A stretch of 64,000 nt of DNA, taken from the NCBI GenBank assembly GCA_024516035.1, contig CM044961.1, positions 558,115 to 622,114 on the forward strand. Direction: 5' to 3'. This document shows, piece after piece, positions 41,284 to 51,165 of this stretch. This stretch comes from Bactericera cockerelli (Eukaryota; Arthropoda; Insecta; Hemiptera; Triozidae). The position numbers and the translations under genes were made by a program. Numbering within the stretch: position 1 is the stretch's first letter; every line of letters begins with the position of its first letter. The notes under the pieces are model-generated. The model worked only from the letters and a program-made list of their open reading frames with translations. It searched no databases and had not been told where the DNA came from.

Positions 41284-41468
41284 GCCAGCGTTGATGGCGC
41301 TGTGAATGCACCGGTTCTCGTGGGACCACCAAAGTTAAGCAACGTCCAGGTGAAGACTTCGTGATGCTGGCATTTCGACCCAACCCAGGCTGGCTGAAGT
41401 TAATGTGGGTAGAAGGTTTGTGAGTTTCCTACGATCGCAGGGTAAAACCCCCGTCGTAATATGAAAAA
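41284..41468 (+). mobile_element. 5S-rRNA-derived SINE, family B, full copy
   Basis: It starts GCCAGCGTTGATGGCGCTGT, with ACCAAAGTTAAGCAACGTCC and body CCCAACCCAGGCTGGCTGAA. It ends in A9 after CGTCGTAATATG. Confidence 0.85.
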
Positions 41469-43732
41469 AAAACGAGATAGGTAAATGCTACCTTTGTCCT
41501 AAAATGAGGAGGGTACAGTAAAAATATTTTTTTTTTGCATATAATATACTTGATTAAAAGATAAATATAATATTTTTTATTAATATTTAGAATATAATGA
41601 CAAATATTTAACTTTCAATAAATACAACATGTCTATTGTAAATTAGTTTGTCCAAACTACTTGTTAGCAAACTTTTTTCTTAATCAGATGTCTTCAGGTC
41701 TTTCAGGCTCTATTAGGCCATTCAAAATTAAGGATATCTCTTGAAAGATGTTCGTCTTCCCAAAGAAAATACGTGGATATACGTAGGTATATAAAAAAGG
41801 TTTTCTTTCTTTCTTTCTTTCTTTCTTGGCGGTGCAAAATTAGCGTTTTGTTTGTTTCTCGAATATTGCGAGCATAATTATAAGGGATTATCACAAATTT
41901 GTTAAAAAGGTTATCTATTTGCTAAATAAATAAAATACAATAATAGTTAGGAAGTAAAATCACTTCCAAGAAATAATATAATAATGTGTCTTCACGAATT
42001 TCAAAAATACCGATGAGAAATCACCGGCAGTTGTAAAGTGACCAATTTCCGACACTACAAAATTTCAACAAATTTCATTCACTTTTAGGGTCAGCTGATT
42101 GGAAATGCAAAGAAACGTGTTGTTTATTTATATTTATATCTATATCTTTCTGGCTGAAATGGTTTCTGCTCATGCGCTGAGCAGCGCTCAAGATTTGTGA
42201 GAAGCGTTCAAGACTTAAGTTCAAAATAAATTCTGTCTCTGTGGCTGATATGATTCACTGCGCACGCGTATCCGGACCACTCACACTAAATTTGTTTTAG
42301 GGTCGTTCAAAAATACGGGCCTTAGTCTCATTCTCGCAGGATAAAACAGAGTATTGCAGTGGCGGCTCCTGACTTCAAGACTAGGTGAAGACAAATTATA
42401 CCCAGAAGTATTGAAAAAATAAAATTATTAATTTATCAGATCTTAGTTCTTATGGTCTCATAAACACAGCCCATTGTAAGTTATGGCTGTTTCCCTGCAG
42501 AGCATGGTTTTCTCTCATACCAGTTTTGCATCATATAAGTTTTTATAGGTACTTTTTTTGGAGAACACTTGGTACTTAATAAATAAACAAGGCCAGCAGA
42601 ACAATTTGTCAACACTTGAGCTGGTACACAGCCATTCATTTTTCATAAGCCATTCAGGCTTGAACTGTATGGCTGTGGGACAGGCATTTGCTTTACTTTT
42701 TTAGTGGTGGTTATAGTAATTGGAGAAATTGGACATCCAGTAATCATAATATCTTTCTTATCCTCATTACTTCTTAATCTGAATGGGGTTACTTTTAATG
42801 TTTGAACCCCATGATTTTGTGGGAATCTCATTGTTTCTTTGAAATATTGTTATTAGTTATTCATCGTAATAAAAAATATTAACTGAAAGTTGGTAAAAAG
42901 GAATTAAAATAAAAATATTAGGATTATACCTCAGTAGATAGGTAGGTACAACATTTTAAAGAGGGGTTAGAACTGGGAAGGAAAGAAAGTTAGTTGAAGA
43001 CTAAAAATTACAATCCAAAACTGGAAGAAAATCCACCACCAGATTACAAAATAAATCTAAGAAAACATACTTACTACAAATATATAAAATCAGCTTAAAT
43101 TTCTGTTACCATTGATGTTTAAATGACTATTTATGAAAAACACAGATATTGCCTTATAATTTTAAGTACTTCACTGGAAGCTGTGTGCTTAGCTACCTGC
43201 AACCTGCATAATTATAATGTTATTACTGACACTGAAAGAAGTACATAGATACTTCATATTCAACTTATTATGAAAAGCACAGGTCAGATCAGGTAGGAAT
43301 AATGTTTCTATCCTGTATCAAATACTGGGAAATAACTTTATTAACTAGTTACACCAATTAAAAGTCACTTGATTACCGTTGAAAAGATTTGAAAATAATC
43401 TAATAAAATTTAAAAGTTTTGTTTTGTTTACATTCTAAAGATAAGAGATACAATGTTGCCAAGTTAATTTCATAGCTAAATTTCTACAAACTTCAAGAGC
43501 TTTTTTTTTTTTAGAACAATTTGTTTTATTAAAGGAAGATTTAACAATTCAAGTCCTACCTTCCTAATTATAGTAAAAATTAACATATTTTACATTATAC
43601 AATAATGATACAAATTAGATGAAAATACAAGAAATTTCCTACAAGATTATTTTATAATAGATACTAATTCCAATAAGATTGATGCTTAGCACGATTTTGA
43701 ATCATGCTAATTAAATTTTGAAATTTTACTTT

Positions 43733-46700
43733 TTAAATTTTATTTAATAGATCGGCATCAGAAAGATATGCCAAGCATTTCTCTAGTGAGTCTGTGTTGT
43801 CTTCTAATAATTCCTTTATTGCGGAACTTAAATTATGTTTGCGTCTGAGTTGTCTTAGTCCAGGACAATCAATGAGAATGTGTTTCACAGTTAGGGGGGT
43901 TGTCCTGCATTTTTCACAAGTAGGAGGATCTCGCCGATCCAGTAAGAATTTATGAGTTGCCAGGGTGTGGCCTATTCTTAACCTGCATATAACTATTTCT
44001 TTATTCCTGTTCTGCCAGTGAGATGATTTCCACGGGAACACATGATCTTTTATTTTTCTTAATTTATTTGTTGAAGCTAGATTTTTCCAATCATTCAGCC
44101 AATTTTGCTTAATTGCTCTCTTGATGTAATTTCTATAATCTTCATAGGTACACAATGGTAGGAGTGCTGAATTATGTGATGTCTTAGCTGCTATGTCAAC
44201 TATCTCGTTTTCTTTAATTCCTATATGGCTTGGTATCCAGAGGAACCGAATTCTATATCCGAGAGAATTGATGTTAGTTATCATGAATAATATTTTCCGC
44301 ACAATTATAGTAGAGCTGAAAATATTCTTGATTGCTAGGAGTGAACTCTTTGAGCCGGAGCAAATGATGAAATTTTTTGTACTGAAAGATTCCTGTGTGA
44401 ATAAATAGATCGACTCTAAGCATTTAAGAATGGCTGTAAGTTCAGCTGTATAAACAGAACTTATAGGGTTTAGTTTAAACTGGTGTACGGTGCCGTTCAG
44501 TAAGTACGCACCGCCTGTGTTATGTTCGGTCCTGGACCCGTCAGTGTAACATAAGATATTGTCCTTGCTGTGCTCGTTCCGGAATTCAAGATGACGCTGG
44601 ATTATGCCTTGCGGTATCATCGAACTTTTGGATCCGGTTGTTAGCATTTCGACTTTTGGTGGAGTGATACACCACGGAGCTTCCTCGCTTGTTTCTTTGT
44701 AGATCGACCTTGGATTCAGAGGTGTATTACATGTCTCAGTAAGTTTTTGGAATCTTAAAATCAGGCTTTTAGGAAGATTATTATTGGTAATGTTGATTCT
44801 TAATAAATTATTGAAAAATATATCATAACATGGATGATCCGGGTTGCTTGCAACTTTACACACATAGTTTGTCATGAGTAGGTTTCTTCTAATGTCGAGA
44901 GATGGCTGTCCACATTCTGCTAATATGCTAACTATGGGGGAAGTGCGAAAAGCTCCAGTTATCATTCTGAGCGCTGTATTGTGCACAACGTTGATTTTGT
45001 TTAATTTCTTTTCTCTTGCTGATCCGTATAAACAACAGCCATAGTCTAGGATAGGTAACACGAAAGCTTGGTAAAGTTTAAGCAAAGTGTGTCTTCGCAG
45101 TCCCCAATTTCGATTACATAAAATTTTCATTATATTTAATGCTCTTAGACTTTTACTTTTTACTTCTGTAATATGATTATCCCAAGATAGTTTGGGGTCA
45201 AGATGTAAGCCTAACCATTTAGTTTTCTTTTCAAAGTTAATTCTCACATTTTGGAATGATAGTCGAGGTTTTGGAGTGAAATTTTTTCTTGTGAAAATCA
45301 ACCCCATTGTCTTTTCAGGCGAGAATGATAAGCCATTCGTATCTGACCAAGATGATAATTTGTCCAGTGTTTCTTGTAATTTTCTTTCCAAAACATACAT
45401 GTCACTACCTCGTACGTATATTACTAGATCATCCACAAACATCCCGTGCATCACATCATGGGGGATGAAAGAAGATATATCACAAGTAGCTACATTACAT
45501 AAATCACCCGATAACGAAGATCCTTGACGGATACCATTGTCTAGCTTCTGAATGGATGATAAGTGATTTTCTATCTTTACAGCTATTTGGGGTTGGTCTA
45601 AGAAGTTTTTTACATACTTATACATGGGTCCACCTATGTTTTTCTCCATGAACTTCTTTAATATAGTGATCTTACATATACGATCAAAAAATTTATTTAC
45701 ATCTAAAAATATAGCTACCACATCTTCTTTTTGATTGAAAGCTGTAACAACCTCGTGCTCTAGCATTAATAGGTTATCCATTGTTGACCTTTGCTTTCTA
45801 TTTCCACTTTGGTATGAATCTACTAGGCTTTTCTGTTCAAGTAACCATTTTAATCTCTTACTAATCATTTTTTCTAGTATTTTATTGGTACAAGACAATA
45901 GAGATATTGGTCTATAACTGACTGGGTCCAATGTATTTTTATGTGGTTTTAATATAGGTATGACCAGAGCGGTTTTCCAAAGTGAAGGAAATTTACCACT
46001 TGTCCACAAATAATTAAATATTTGCAATAATTTTTCAAGAGCATCCATTGGTAAGTACATTATCATTTGGTAGCAAATATTATCTATTCCCCCGGCTGAC
46101 GATTTACATGTCTTAAACGTGACTAGCAGTTCTGTCATGGTAAAAGGTAAGTTATAAATTTCATTTTCCGTGTTTAATGGGCATTTTAAAAAAGGTTCGG
46201 AGGCGAATTTGAATTTTCTAAATGTTTCATTATATACAGAATTTGCAGAATTTTTTAAATAAGATTGAACTAGTATTTCTGATATTTGTTTTTTATCTGT
46301 CGTTATAATACCATCGGAGTTTTTTAGAGCGGTGACAGGATTGTAAGGTTTTTTGCCTTTAATTCGCCTAATCTGTGCCCACATATCTTTTTGACTTAGG
46401 GGTGAGTCTATGGAACCAACAAATAATGACCAAGATTCTTTTTTGGCATTTAAAATTAAGCGTCTGGCTTTGGCTCGGCATCTTTTGAATTCTATAAAAT
46501 TTGAAGGCGTAGCATTTCGCCTAAATATTTTTAAAGCTTGCTTCCTTTTGTCAATGGCTTCTTTGATTTCAGTAGACCACCAAGGTGTGTATTTCTTGAG
46601 TTTTCCCGTGTCAATGAGGGGAATTGAACTTTTGGCTGCTTCCAATATATTAGTGCTGACAAGGTCAATAGTTTTATCAACGTCAGAAATATCAGTTATT

Positions 46701-47500
46701 TTATATTGAAAATCTATTTTATCTCTGTACTTACTCCAATCAGCCTTTTTAAAATTCCATATCGTTCTACCTGAGCGCTGCACATCACCAGAATTCTGCA
46801 GGGTGATGATTATCGGGAGATGGTCTGAGAAATGAAGGTCATCATGCACTGCCCAGGTGACGTCATAAGCGATGGTTCTGGTGACGATGGTTAAGTCAAT
46901 CGTAGAAGTGGTACTGTATGAAAAATTAACATGAGTAATTTCATTATTATTGTTGAGTAAGTAAGCATCAGAGTTATTTAATAGAAAGCTTTCAATTTCT
47001 CGCCCGCTTGCATTAGGACGGCTGCGCCCCCACATAGGGTTGTGAGCATTGAAGTCGCCACACAGTAAGTATGGTTTACCAATTTGTGAAACAATATTTA
47101 AGAGCTGTGCTTCAGTAATGCCCTCGTTAGGTGCAATATAAATCGAGCATACAGATAACTCGTAATTTAGATGAGGGGACTTTACCTTGATGGCTACCAC
47201 TGAGAGTGGACTTACGACGGGGATGTGCTCTGAATAGACAGACTTGTGAACCATTAGCATTACTCCCCTGCAAGCAATCAGACCGTCAGAATAGTCCTTG
47301 CGATAAATATTAAAGTTATTGAAACCTTGAACATTTATAGAAGGTAAAAGTTTAGTTTCTTGGATGGCAATAATCAAAGGTTTTAAATTGTTAATTAGTA
47401 ATTGTACTTCACACTTCTTTCCCAAGAAACCTCTAGAATTCCACTGAATGATAGTGGTACTATTAATATAATTATTATTTGAATTCCTAGTACGTAACAT
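43733..47500 (-). CDS. I-type LINE ORF2: endonuclease, RT, RNase H
   Basis: 1255 codons from the ATG at 47500. An AP-type endonuclease spans 15-240 (QWNSRG, Glu48, GDFNAHN with Asp149, SDH at 225-227). Reverse transcriptase spans about 480-770, with YRPISLLS near 529, FLDVNKFFD with Asp600 and Asp606, RQGSSLSG near 658 and FVDD at 688-691. RNase H spans about 980-1110, with YTDGS Asp987, AELTA Glu1020 and IVDIAAK Asp1102. The third acidic position, normally Asp in a DSK motif, is Gly1049 (CSGSK). The C-terminal zinc knuckle is CEKC...HILIDC (1195-1212). RNase H plus this knuckle place it in the I group. The protein would nick target DNA and copy LINE RNA in the nucleus. It is intact except for the RNase H substitution. 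Confidence 0.94.
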   Translation of the reverse strand: MLRTRNSNNNYINSTTIIQWNSRGFLGKKCEVQLLINNLKPLIIAIQETKLLPSINVQGFNNFNIYRKDYSDGLIACRGVMLMVHKSVYSEHIPVVSPLSVVAIKVKSPHLNYELSVCSIYIAPNEGITEAQLLNIVSQIGKPYLLCGDFNAHNPMWGRSRPNASGREIESFLLNNSDAYLLNNNNEITHVNFSYSTTSTIDLTIVTRTIAYDVTWAVHDDLHFSDHLPIIITLQNSGDVQRSGRTIWNFKKADWSKYRDKIDFQYKITDISDVDKTIDLVSTNILEAAKSSIPLIDTGKLKKYTPWWSTEIKEAIDKRKQALKIFRRNATPSNFIEFKRCRAKARRLILNAKKESWSLFVGSIDSPLSQKDMWAQIRRIKGKKPYNPVTALKNSDGIITTDKKQISEILVQSYLKNSANSVYNETFRKFKFASEPFLKCPLNTENEIYNLPFTMTELLVTFKTCKSSAGGIDNICYQMIMYLPMDALEKLLQIFNYLWTSGKFPSLWKTALVIPILKPHKNTLDPVSYRPISLLSCTNKILEKMISKRLKWLLEQKSLVDSYQSGNRKQRSTMDNLLMLEHEVVTAFNQKEDVVAIFLDVNKFFDRICKITILKKFMEKNIGGPMYKYVKNFLDQPQIAVKIENHLSSIQKLDNGIRQGSSLSGDLCNVATCDISSFIPHDVMHGMFVDDLVIYVRGSDMYVLERKLQETLDKLSSWSDTNGLSFSPEKTMGLIFTRKNFTPKPRLSFQNVRINFEKKTKWLGLHLDPKLSWDNHITEVKSKSLRALNIMKILCNRNWGLRRHTLLKLYQAFVLPILDYGCCLYGSAREKKLNKINVVHNTALRMITGAFRTSPIVSILAECGQPSLDIRRNLLMTNYVCKVASNPDHPCYDIFFNNLLRINITNNNLPKSLILRFQKLTETCNTPLNPRSIYKETSEEAPWCITPPKVEMLTTGSKSSMIPQGIIQRHLEFRNEHSKDNILCYTDGSRTEHNTGGAYLLNGTVHQFKLNPISSVYTAELTAILKCLESIYLFTQESFSTKNFIICSGSKSSLLAIKNIFSSTIIVRKILFMITNINSLGYRIRFLWIPSHIGIKENEIVDIAAKTSHNSALLPLCTYEDYRNYIKRAIKQNWLNDWKNLASTNKLRKIKDHVFPWKSSHWQNRNKEIVICRLRIGHTLATHKFLLDRRDPPTCEKCRTTPLTVKHILIDCPGLRQLRRKHNLSSAIKELLEDNTDSLEKCLAYLSDADLLNKI

Positions 47501-47628
47501 GATAAATTATTGGTAGTTAAATAATAAGTATGATAAATCTAACAAAATAACCGTAGTTAAATAGGTTATAGGGGAAATATAAAACATAAACAAATAAAAA
47601 ATAAATATAATAAATAAAATCGTAGTAC
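47501..47628 (-). other. Spacer between LINE ORF1 and ORF2
   Basis: 128 nt, AT-rich, no frame. ORF2 translation must use reinitiation or an internal start; no known signal is visible. Confidence 0.6.
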
Positions 47629-49053
47629 CTAACCAAGATCAGGACTAAGGATATTAGAATAATTATTACAATTTTCCTGATTCTGAATCTCATTAATAAT
47701 CATTTCTGTCTGAATTACTTCCTCATTTGACATATCAACATCTTCATTTTCATTATTAATTAATATTATCGGATTTTGAAGAGAAGGGGTTAAAACACCT
47801 TCGGATGAAGAGTTCTGACTAATATTAGGCATAGAATTAAAAGCGCTCCACTTTAAAGTTTCAGCATTTTTATAAAACATTTGAGAAATCTCTTTGTCAC
47901 TATGATATTGCTGAGGTAGGGTTGTCTTTTCAACTGAGGCCGGATAGTTAGATTGAGTTTTATTTTTCTTCGAGGCTGCATCACTTGCGTGGACGGAGTT
48001 GTAGGTGGGTTTTCTTTTTCCTGTGTTCGACATCGGAGGAGGAGAGTACTTGTTGAAGTTCCGTTGTCCTCTATGATATCTATTCTTTAGCTCAGGAAAC
48101 TGGGCAAAGTCCTGAGGCACGTCTCTCAATACTTCAAATGAGTTCTTCGTCTGGGTGGCGTACAGTCTTTTGGCAGAAGGGACGAGGTCAGCTGCTTCAG
48201 GGAAACACAAGTTTCGTGTGCTCATCAACATTTTAATATTCTTCTGGCGGTCGTATTCAGGGCAGTTCTTACTGCTTACATTATGGGGTCCGTGGCAATT
48301 CAAACATCTTAAATTGATCAAGTCACACACATGATTCTCTTCTTCGATTTGGTAGCATTTAGTGCACAAAGTACTTCGTGTCGAGCAGAATTTGGAGACA
48401 TGCCCGAATTTAAAGCATTTGAAGCACTGCACCGGATTTTGAATGAAAGGTTCACAGGTCAGTCTAGTGTACCATAAATAGATATAGGTCGGCATCTCTT
48501 GTCCTTCGAATACTAACTTTATAGAAGTAGATGGGACGTATACTGGTTCGCTACCCGGAACAACCACTTTTCTATTGAGACGTTCAACAGAACGGAGCTT
48601 GAAGTTACCAGTGTCGATGTTTTCCAGAATTTCTTGATCTGTGATAGATTCACCATCAATTTCTACGTCTACATCACGTACGATTGCTGTCCTTGTTAAG
48701 TATATTTGCGGGATGAATGCAGCAAAGGATTTTTTAATCTTCTCATTTTGGACGATCTTATTTGCACAGCCAGCGGTTGAACAGACAACTAGAAATTTCA
48801 TTCTATTCAGACGCCTGACTTCCGTAATATCTTTTGATTGATTAGTGATTTCACCAAGGAGTCGGGATACTGCGAGTGCACGCACGAAAGGTTTGCTTGT
48901 TGCATCATCTTTATCTTTTGAAGGCTTCGCTTGAATAATTAATTTATACCAGTCATATTTATGTTCATTAGAATATAGCAAAATCTTATCAGGATCAGAG
49001 TTGCGGGAGCCATTGGATTTCTCCAAGTCTGGGGGCTTTTTACTGTCCCCCAT
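47629..49053 (-). CDS. I-type LINE ORF1: nucleic-acid-binding Gag-like protein
   Basis: 474 codons from the ATG at 49053 in context CACCATGG. Residues about 40-195 look like the RRM-like/PRE_C2HC-type region of insect LINE ORF1 proteins, followed by three Cys-rich knuckles: CFKCFKFGHVSKFC (210-223), CTKCYQIEEENHVC (230-243) and CLNCHGPHNVSSKNC (250-264). The C-terminal half is Ser/Asn/Gln-rich and probably disordered. The role is to package LINE RNA into particles with ORF2 protein. No stops or shifts. Confidence 0.9.
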   Translation of the reverse strand: MGDSKKPPDLEKSNGSRNSDPDKILLYSNEHKYDWYKLIIQAKPSKDKDDATSKPFVRALAVSRLLGEITNQSKDITEVRRLNRMKFLVVCSTAGCANKIVQNEKIKKSFAAFIPQIYLTRTAIVRDVDVEIDGESITDQEILENIDTGNFKLRSVERLNRKVVVPGSEPVYVPSTSIKLVFEGQEMPTYIYLWYTRLTCEPFIQNPVQCFKCFKFGHVSKFCSTRSTLCTKCYQIEEENHVCDLINLRCLNCHGPHNVSSKNCPEYDRQKNIKMLMSTRNLCFPEAADLVPSAKRLYATQTKNSFEVLRDVPQDFAQFPELKNRYHRGQRNFNKYSPPPMSNTGKRKPTYNSVHASDAASKKNKTQSNYPASVEKTTLPQQYHSDKEISQMFYKNAETLKWSAFNSMPNISQNSSSEGVLTPSLQNPIILINNENEDVDMSNEEVIQTEMIINEIQNQENCNNYSNILSPDLG

Positions 49054-49395
49054 GGTGACAGGCCTGTGAAGACCTACACCATTCGAAAATGAAGAAAATC
49101 TTCTATTTTATTTTATTTTTAAAAAAAGTGACTGGCCAAAATGGAAATAAATTTGAGACGGGAGAGTAGGTATTCAATATGGTTGATGGGGGCTTAGCAC
49201 TGTACTAAAAAATGTCAAATAATCACAGAGGGTAATAGTTTTTTAACTTTTTGATTCGATTTTCGTGTTCAGCTTAGTAATAAATGTCACTATGCAAAAA
49301 AACACGACACGAATCGGACAAAGTTCACAGATAACTTCGAACAAAGCGGGAGCAGAAATTTTAACTGTTGACACTTTGAAAGAAAATTGAGACTG
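49054..49395 (-). promoter_or_regulatory. I-type LINE 5' UTR, probable internal promoter
   Basis: 342 bp from the element start to the ORF1 ATG. LINEs of this group start transcription at their first base with downstream elements. The CAGT start is visible; no other motif was confirmed. Confidence 0.55.
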
Positions 49396-50250
49396 ACTTC
49401 AAGAGCTATATTTTAAATTTAAAGAAATCCCTCAAATCATGTAAGACGTATTTATTTATTTGAAAAAATAATACTACACCGCCTGAACAGAATTTTCTCT
49501 TGAGAATTTCATTTCAACACGTCTAAATTCATGATTTTTTTTAAAGTGGTTCCATAGTCAAGATCTTAAACAGGACCACCATTGTCCCTATTTAAAAACA
49601 TCTTGGAACAACTAGATACCAGATTATCTTATTTGGCTCAATTTCGGTACCTACATTAAATAATTATTTCCGAGATTTGACTTCAATCGATATGTCCTTT
49701 TTAAGACTATAGTTGACAAGATACATAAATAGTTAAAATTTATTGGTATCGGCTATCGTTTAGGAACTATGTACAAAACTAGAACCCAAAAAATGAGAAA
49801 TAATATCCAAAATTCCTGACACAAAATAATGCTTTCCTAACGCCTACGTTATTATTATTATTATTTATTTTGTTTTTTAATATTACAAGATTGTGCTAGA
49901 TATGGGAGGCTAAATCATTGACTGGTTTCCTAGGTCTGGCATAATGCTACTGGCAACAATGTTAATATCAAAAACACATGACATCGCACATGGTATGTGG
50001 CTTCGTGACATTTCGTATGAGTTCGTGTAGATATTGTAAACTGAATACAACTGAAGACTGTCCTCAGTAGCATATTACATAGATATAGTTCTTGCCTAAT
50101 ATTTCATGATACCTACTTGGAAATACTCAACTCTGATTGGTTGATTCAAGGACAACTGAAGACAATTTCGAATTGTCTTCACATTTGGTGTTCTCCTTGG
50201 AAAGTAACATGAATTGTTAAGCAGCATTGATCTATTTTACACAAAGCTTA

Positions 50251-50281
<31 letters not shown>

Positions 50282-50404
50282 CTTTGAGTTAGATCAATTG
50301 TGCCATGTTCAAGGGATTATGAGTAGTGTTTTCACTGTTCAAAATTAGGTGAAAATGTCTTCAGTGTCTTCACCCGACGAGCCGCCACTGGAGTATTGTA
50401 TTGT

Positions 50405-50735
50405 AAAGAGTATTACTATTTAATTATAAATTTATTTACGTTAATAATAATAACACTCTTTAGTGGAAAGTTATGCTCAAATCATTTTCTACCACCTAAC
50501 CCTCACAGTTTATGTAATTACATATTATAATAAAAATAGTTCTCTTTCATGGAATGAAGTAAGCGAGGTTAATGCTCAAAGCATGTTCTACCACCTAACC
50601 CTTAGAGTCTTATGATTATATCACAAAATCAAATGAATGAGGAAAATTCATACACTGGGTGAGATTCAATCCAACGTATCCCTACACTACTTGGATTACC
50701 AGGCTGGCGCGTTAACCACTTGACTACCAGTCCAC
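50405..50735 (-). mobile_element. Family G SINE with repeated tail
   Basis: The head is on the minus strand near 50735 (ACTGGTAGTCAAGTGGTTAA), with the B-box region GATTGAATCTCACCCAGTG. Two tail blocks (ACCACCTAACCCT at 50491 and 50591) suggest a duplicated or nested tail. Confidence 0.8.
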
Positions 50736-50754
50736 GTTAAATGCAATAACTTTC

Positions 50755-50870
50755 AATTGCTCAGAAATTCCTACTGAACCTGGGATTCGAACTCCCAAAC
50801 TCTGGACCGTAATCAGATAGATCAGTGGGGAGCACGCTCAACCATTGCACCACGGAATTCCTGCAATAGA
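50755..50870 (-). mobile_element. tRNA-like SINE fragment
   Basis: The minus strand reads GGAATTCCGTGGTGCAATGG ... GGGAGTTCGAATCCCAGG, a head with A and B boxes. It is similar to but distinct from family C heads. No body identified. Confidence 0.55.
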
Positions 50871-50949
50871 ATGTTTCCTGGGAGTGTCTGTTGGTCTCTG
50901 CGTTGTTATAAAGTGCACGTCAAATCATTACAGGGAAGTAATAGATGGG

Positions 50950-51005
50950 GAAAAAGAGATGATGGTGAGGAGAGGGAGAGAGAGGGTGAGATAGATAGAT
51001 AGATC

Positions 51006-51053
<48 letters not shown>

Positions 51054-51165
51054 AGAGATAGAGAGGGAGAGGTAGAGAGAGAGAGGGCGAAAAAGGCCAA
51101 GAAAAAGGAAGATACCAAAAAGAGAGAGAAATAACTAATAGAAGAAAAAGAGAGAGAGAGAGAGA
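50950..51165. repeat. GA microsatellite
   Basis: (GA)n with GATA and a G9 run at about 51044. Confidence 0.9.

Larger units (their letters stand above)
38003..42321. mobile_element. TIR element with TTA duplication, Harbinger-like candidate
   Basis: The left end GGCCCGTATTTTTGAACG and the complement of the right end match at 27 of 28 positions, and TTA flanks both sides (38000-38002 and 42322-42324). A 3-bp TWA duplication suggests the PIF/Harbinger group, but no transposase of that type is visible, so this would be a non-autonomous element. It holds a nested Tc1 and several SINEs. The uncovered interior (39640-40660, 40850-41030 and 41470-42300) is AT-rich and shows no gene. Confidence 0.65.
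43502..49395 (-). mobile_element. I-type LINE, full length
   Basis: The minus strand begins CAGTCTCAATTTTC at 49395, a CAGT start known from I elements. It carries ORF1 and ORF2 and ends in a poly(A) of about 13 bases (43502-43513). ACTTCAAGAGCT occurs at both ends (43490-43501 and 49396-49407) as a 12-bp target duplication. Both ORFs are open. The insertion lies inside a hAT-like element and is therefore younger than it. Confidence 0.92.
42357..50390. mobile_element. hAT-like DNA element containing a LINE
   Basis: The termini CAGTGGCGGCTCCTGACTTC and complement CAGTGGCGGCTCGTCGGGTG share 12 bp and later GTGAAGAC motifs. An exact 8-bp duplication GAGTATTG (42349-42356 and 50391-50398) flanks the interval. 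Without the LINE the element is about 2.1 kb. Its arms (42357-43489 and 49396-50390) show no hAT transposase; a 62-codon minus-strand frame at 42643-42831 is unrecognised. It is best called non-autonomous. Confidence 0.83.
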
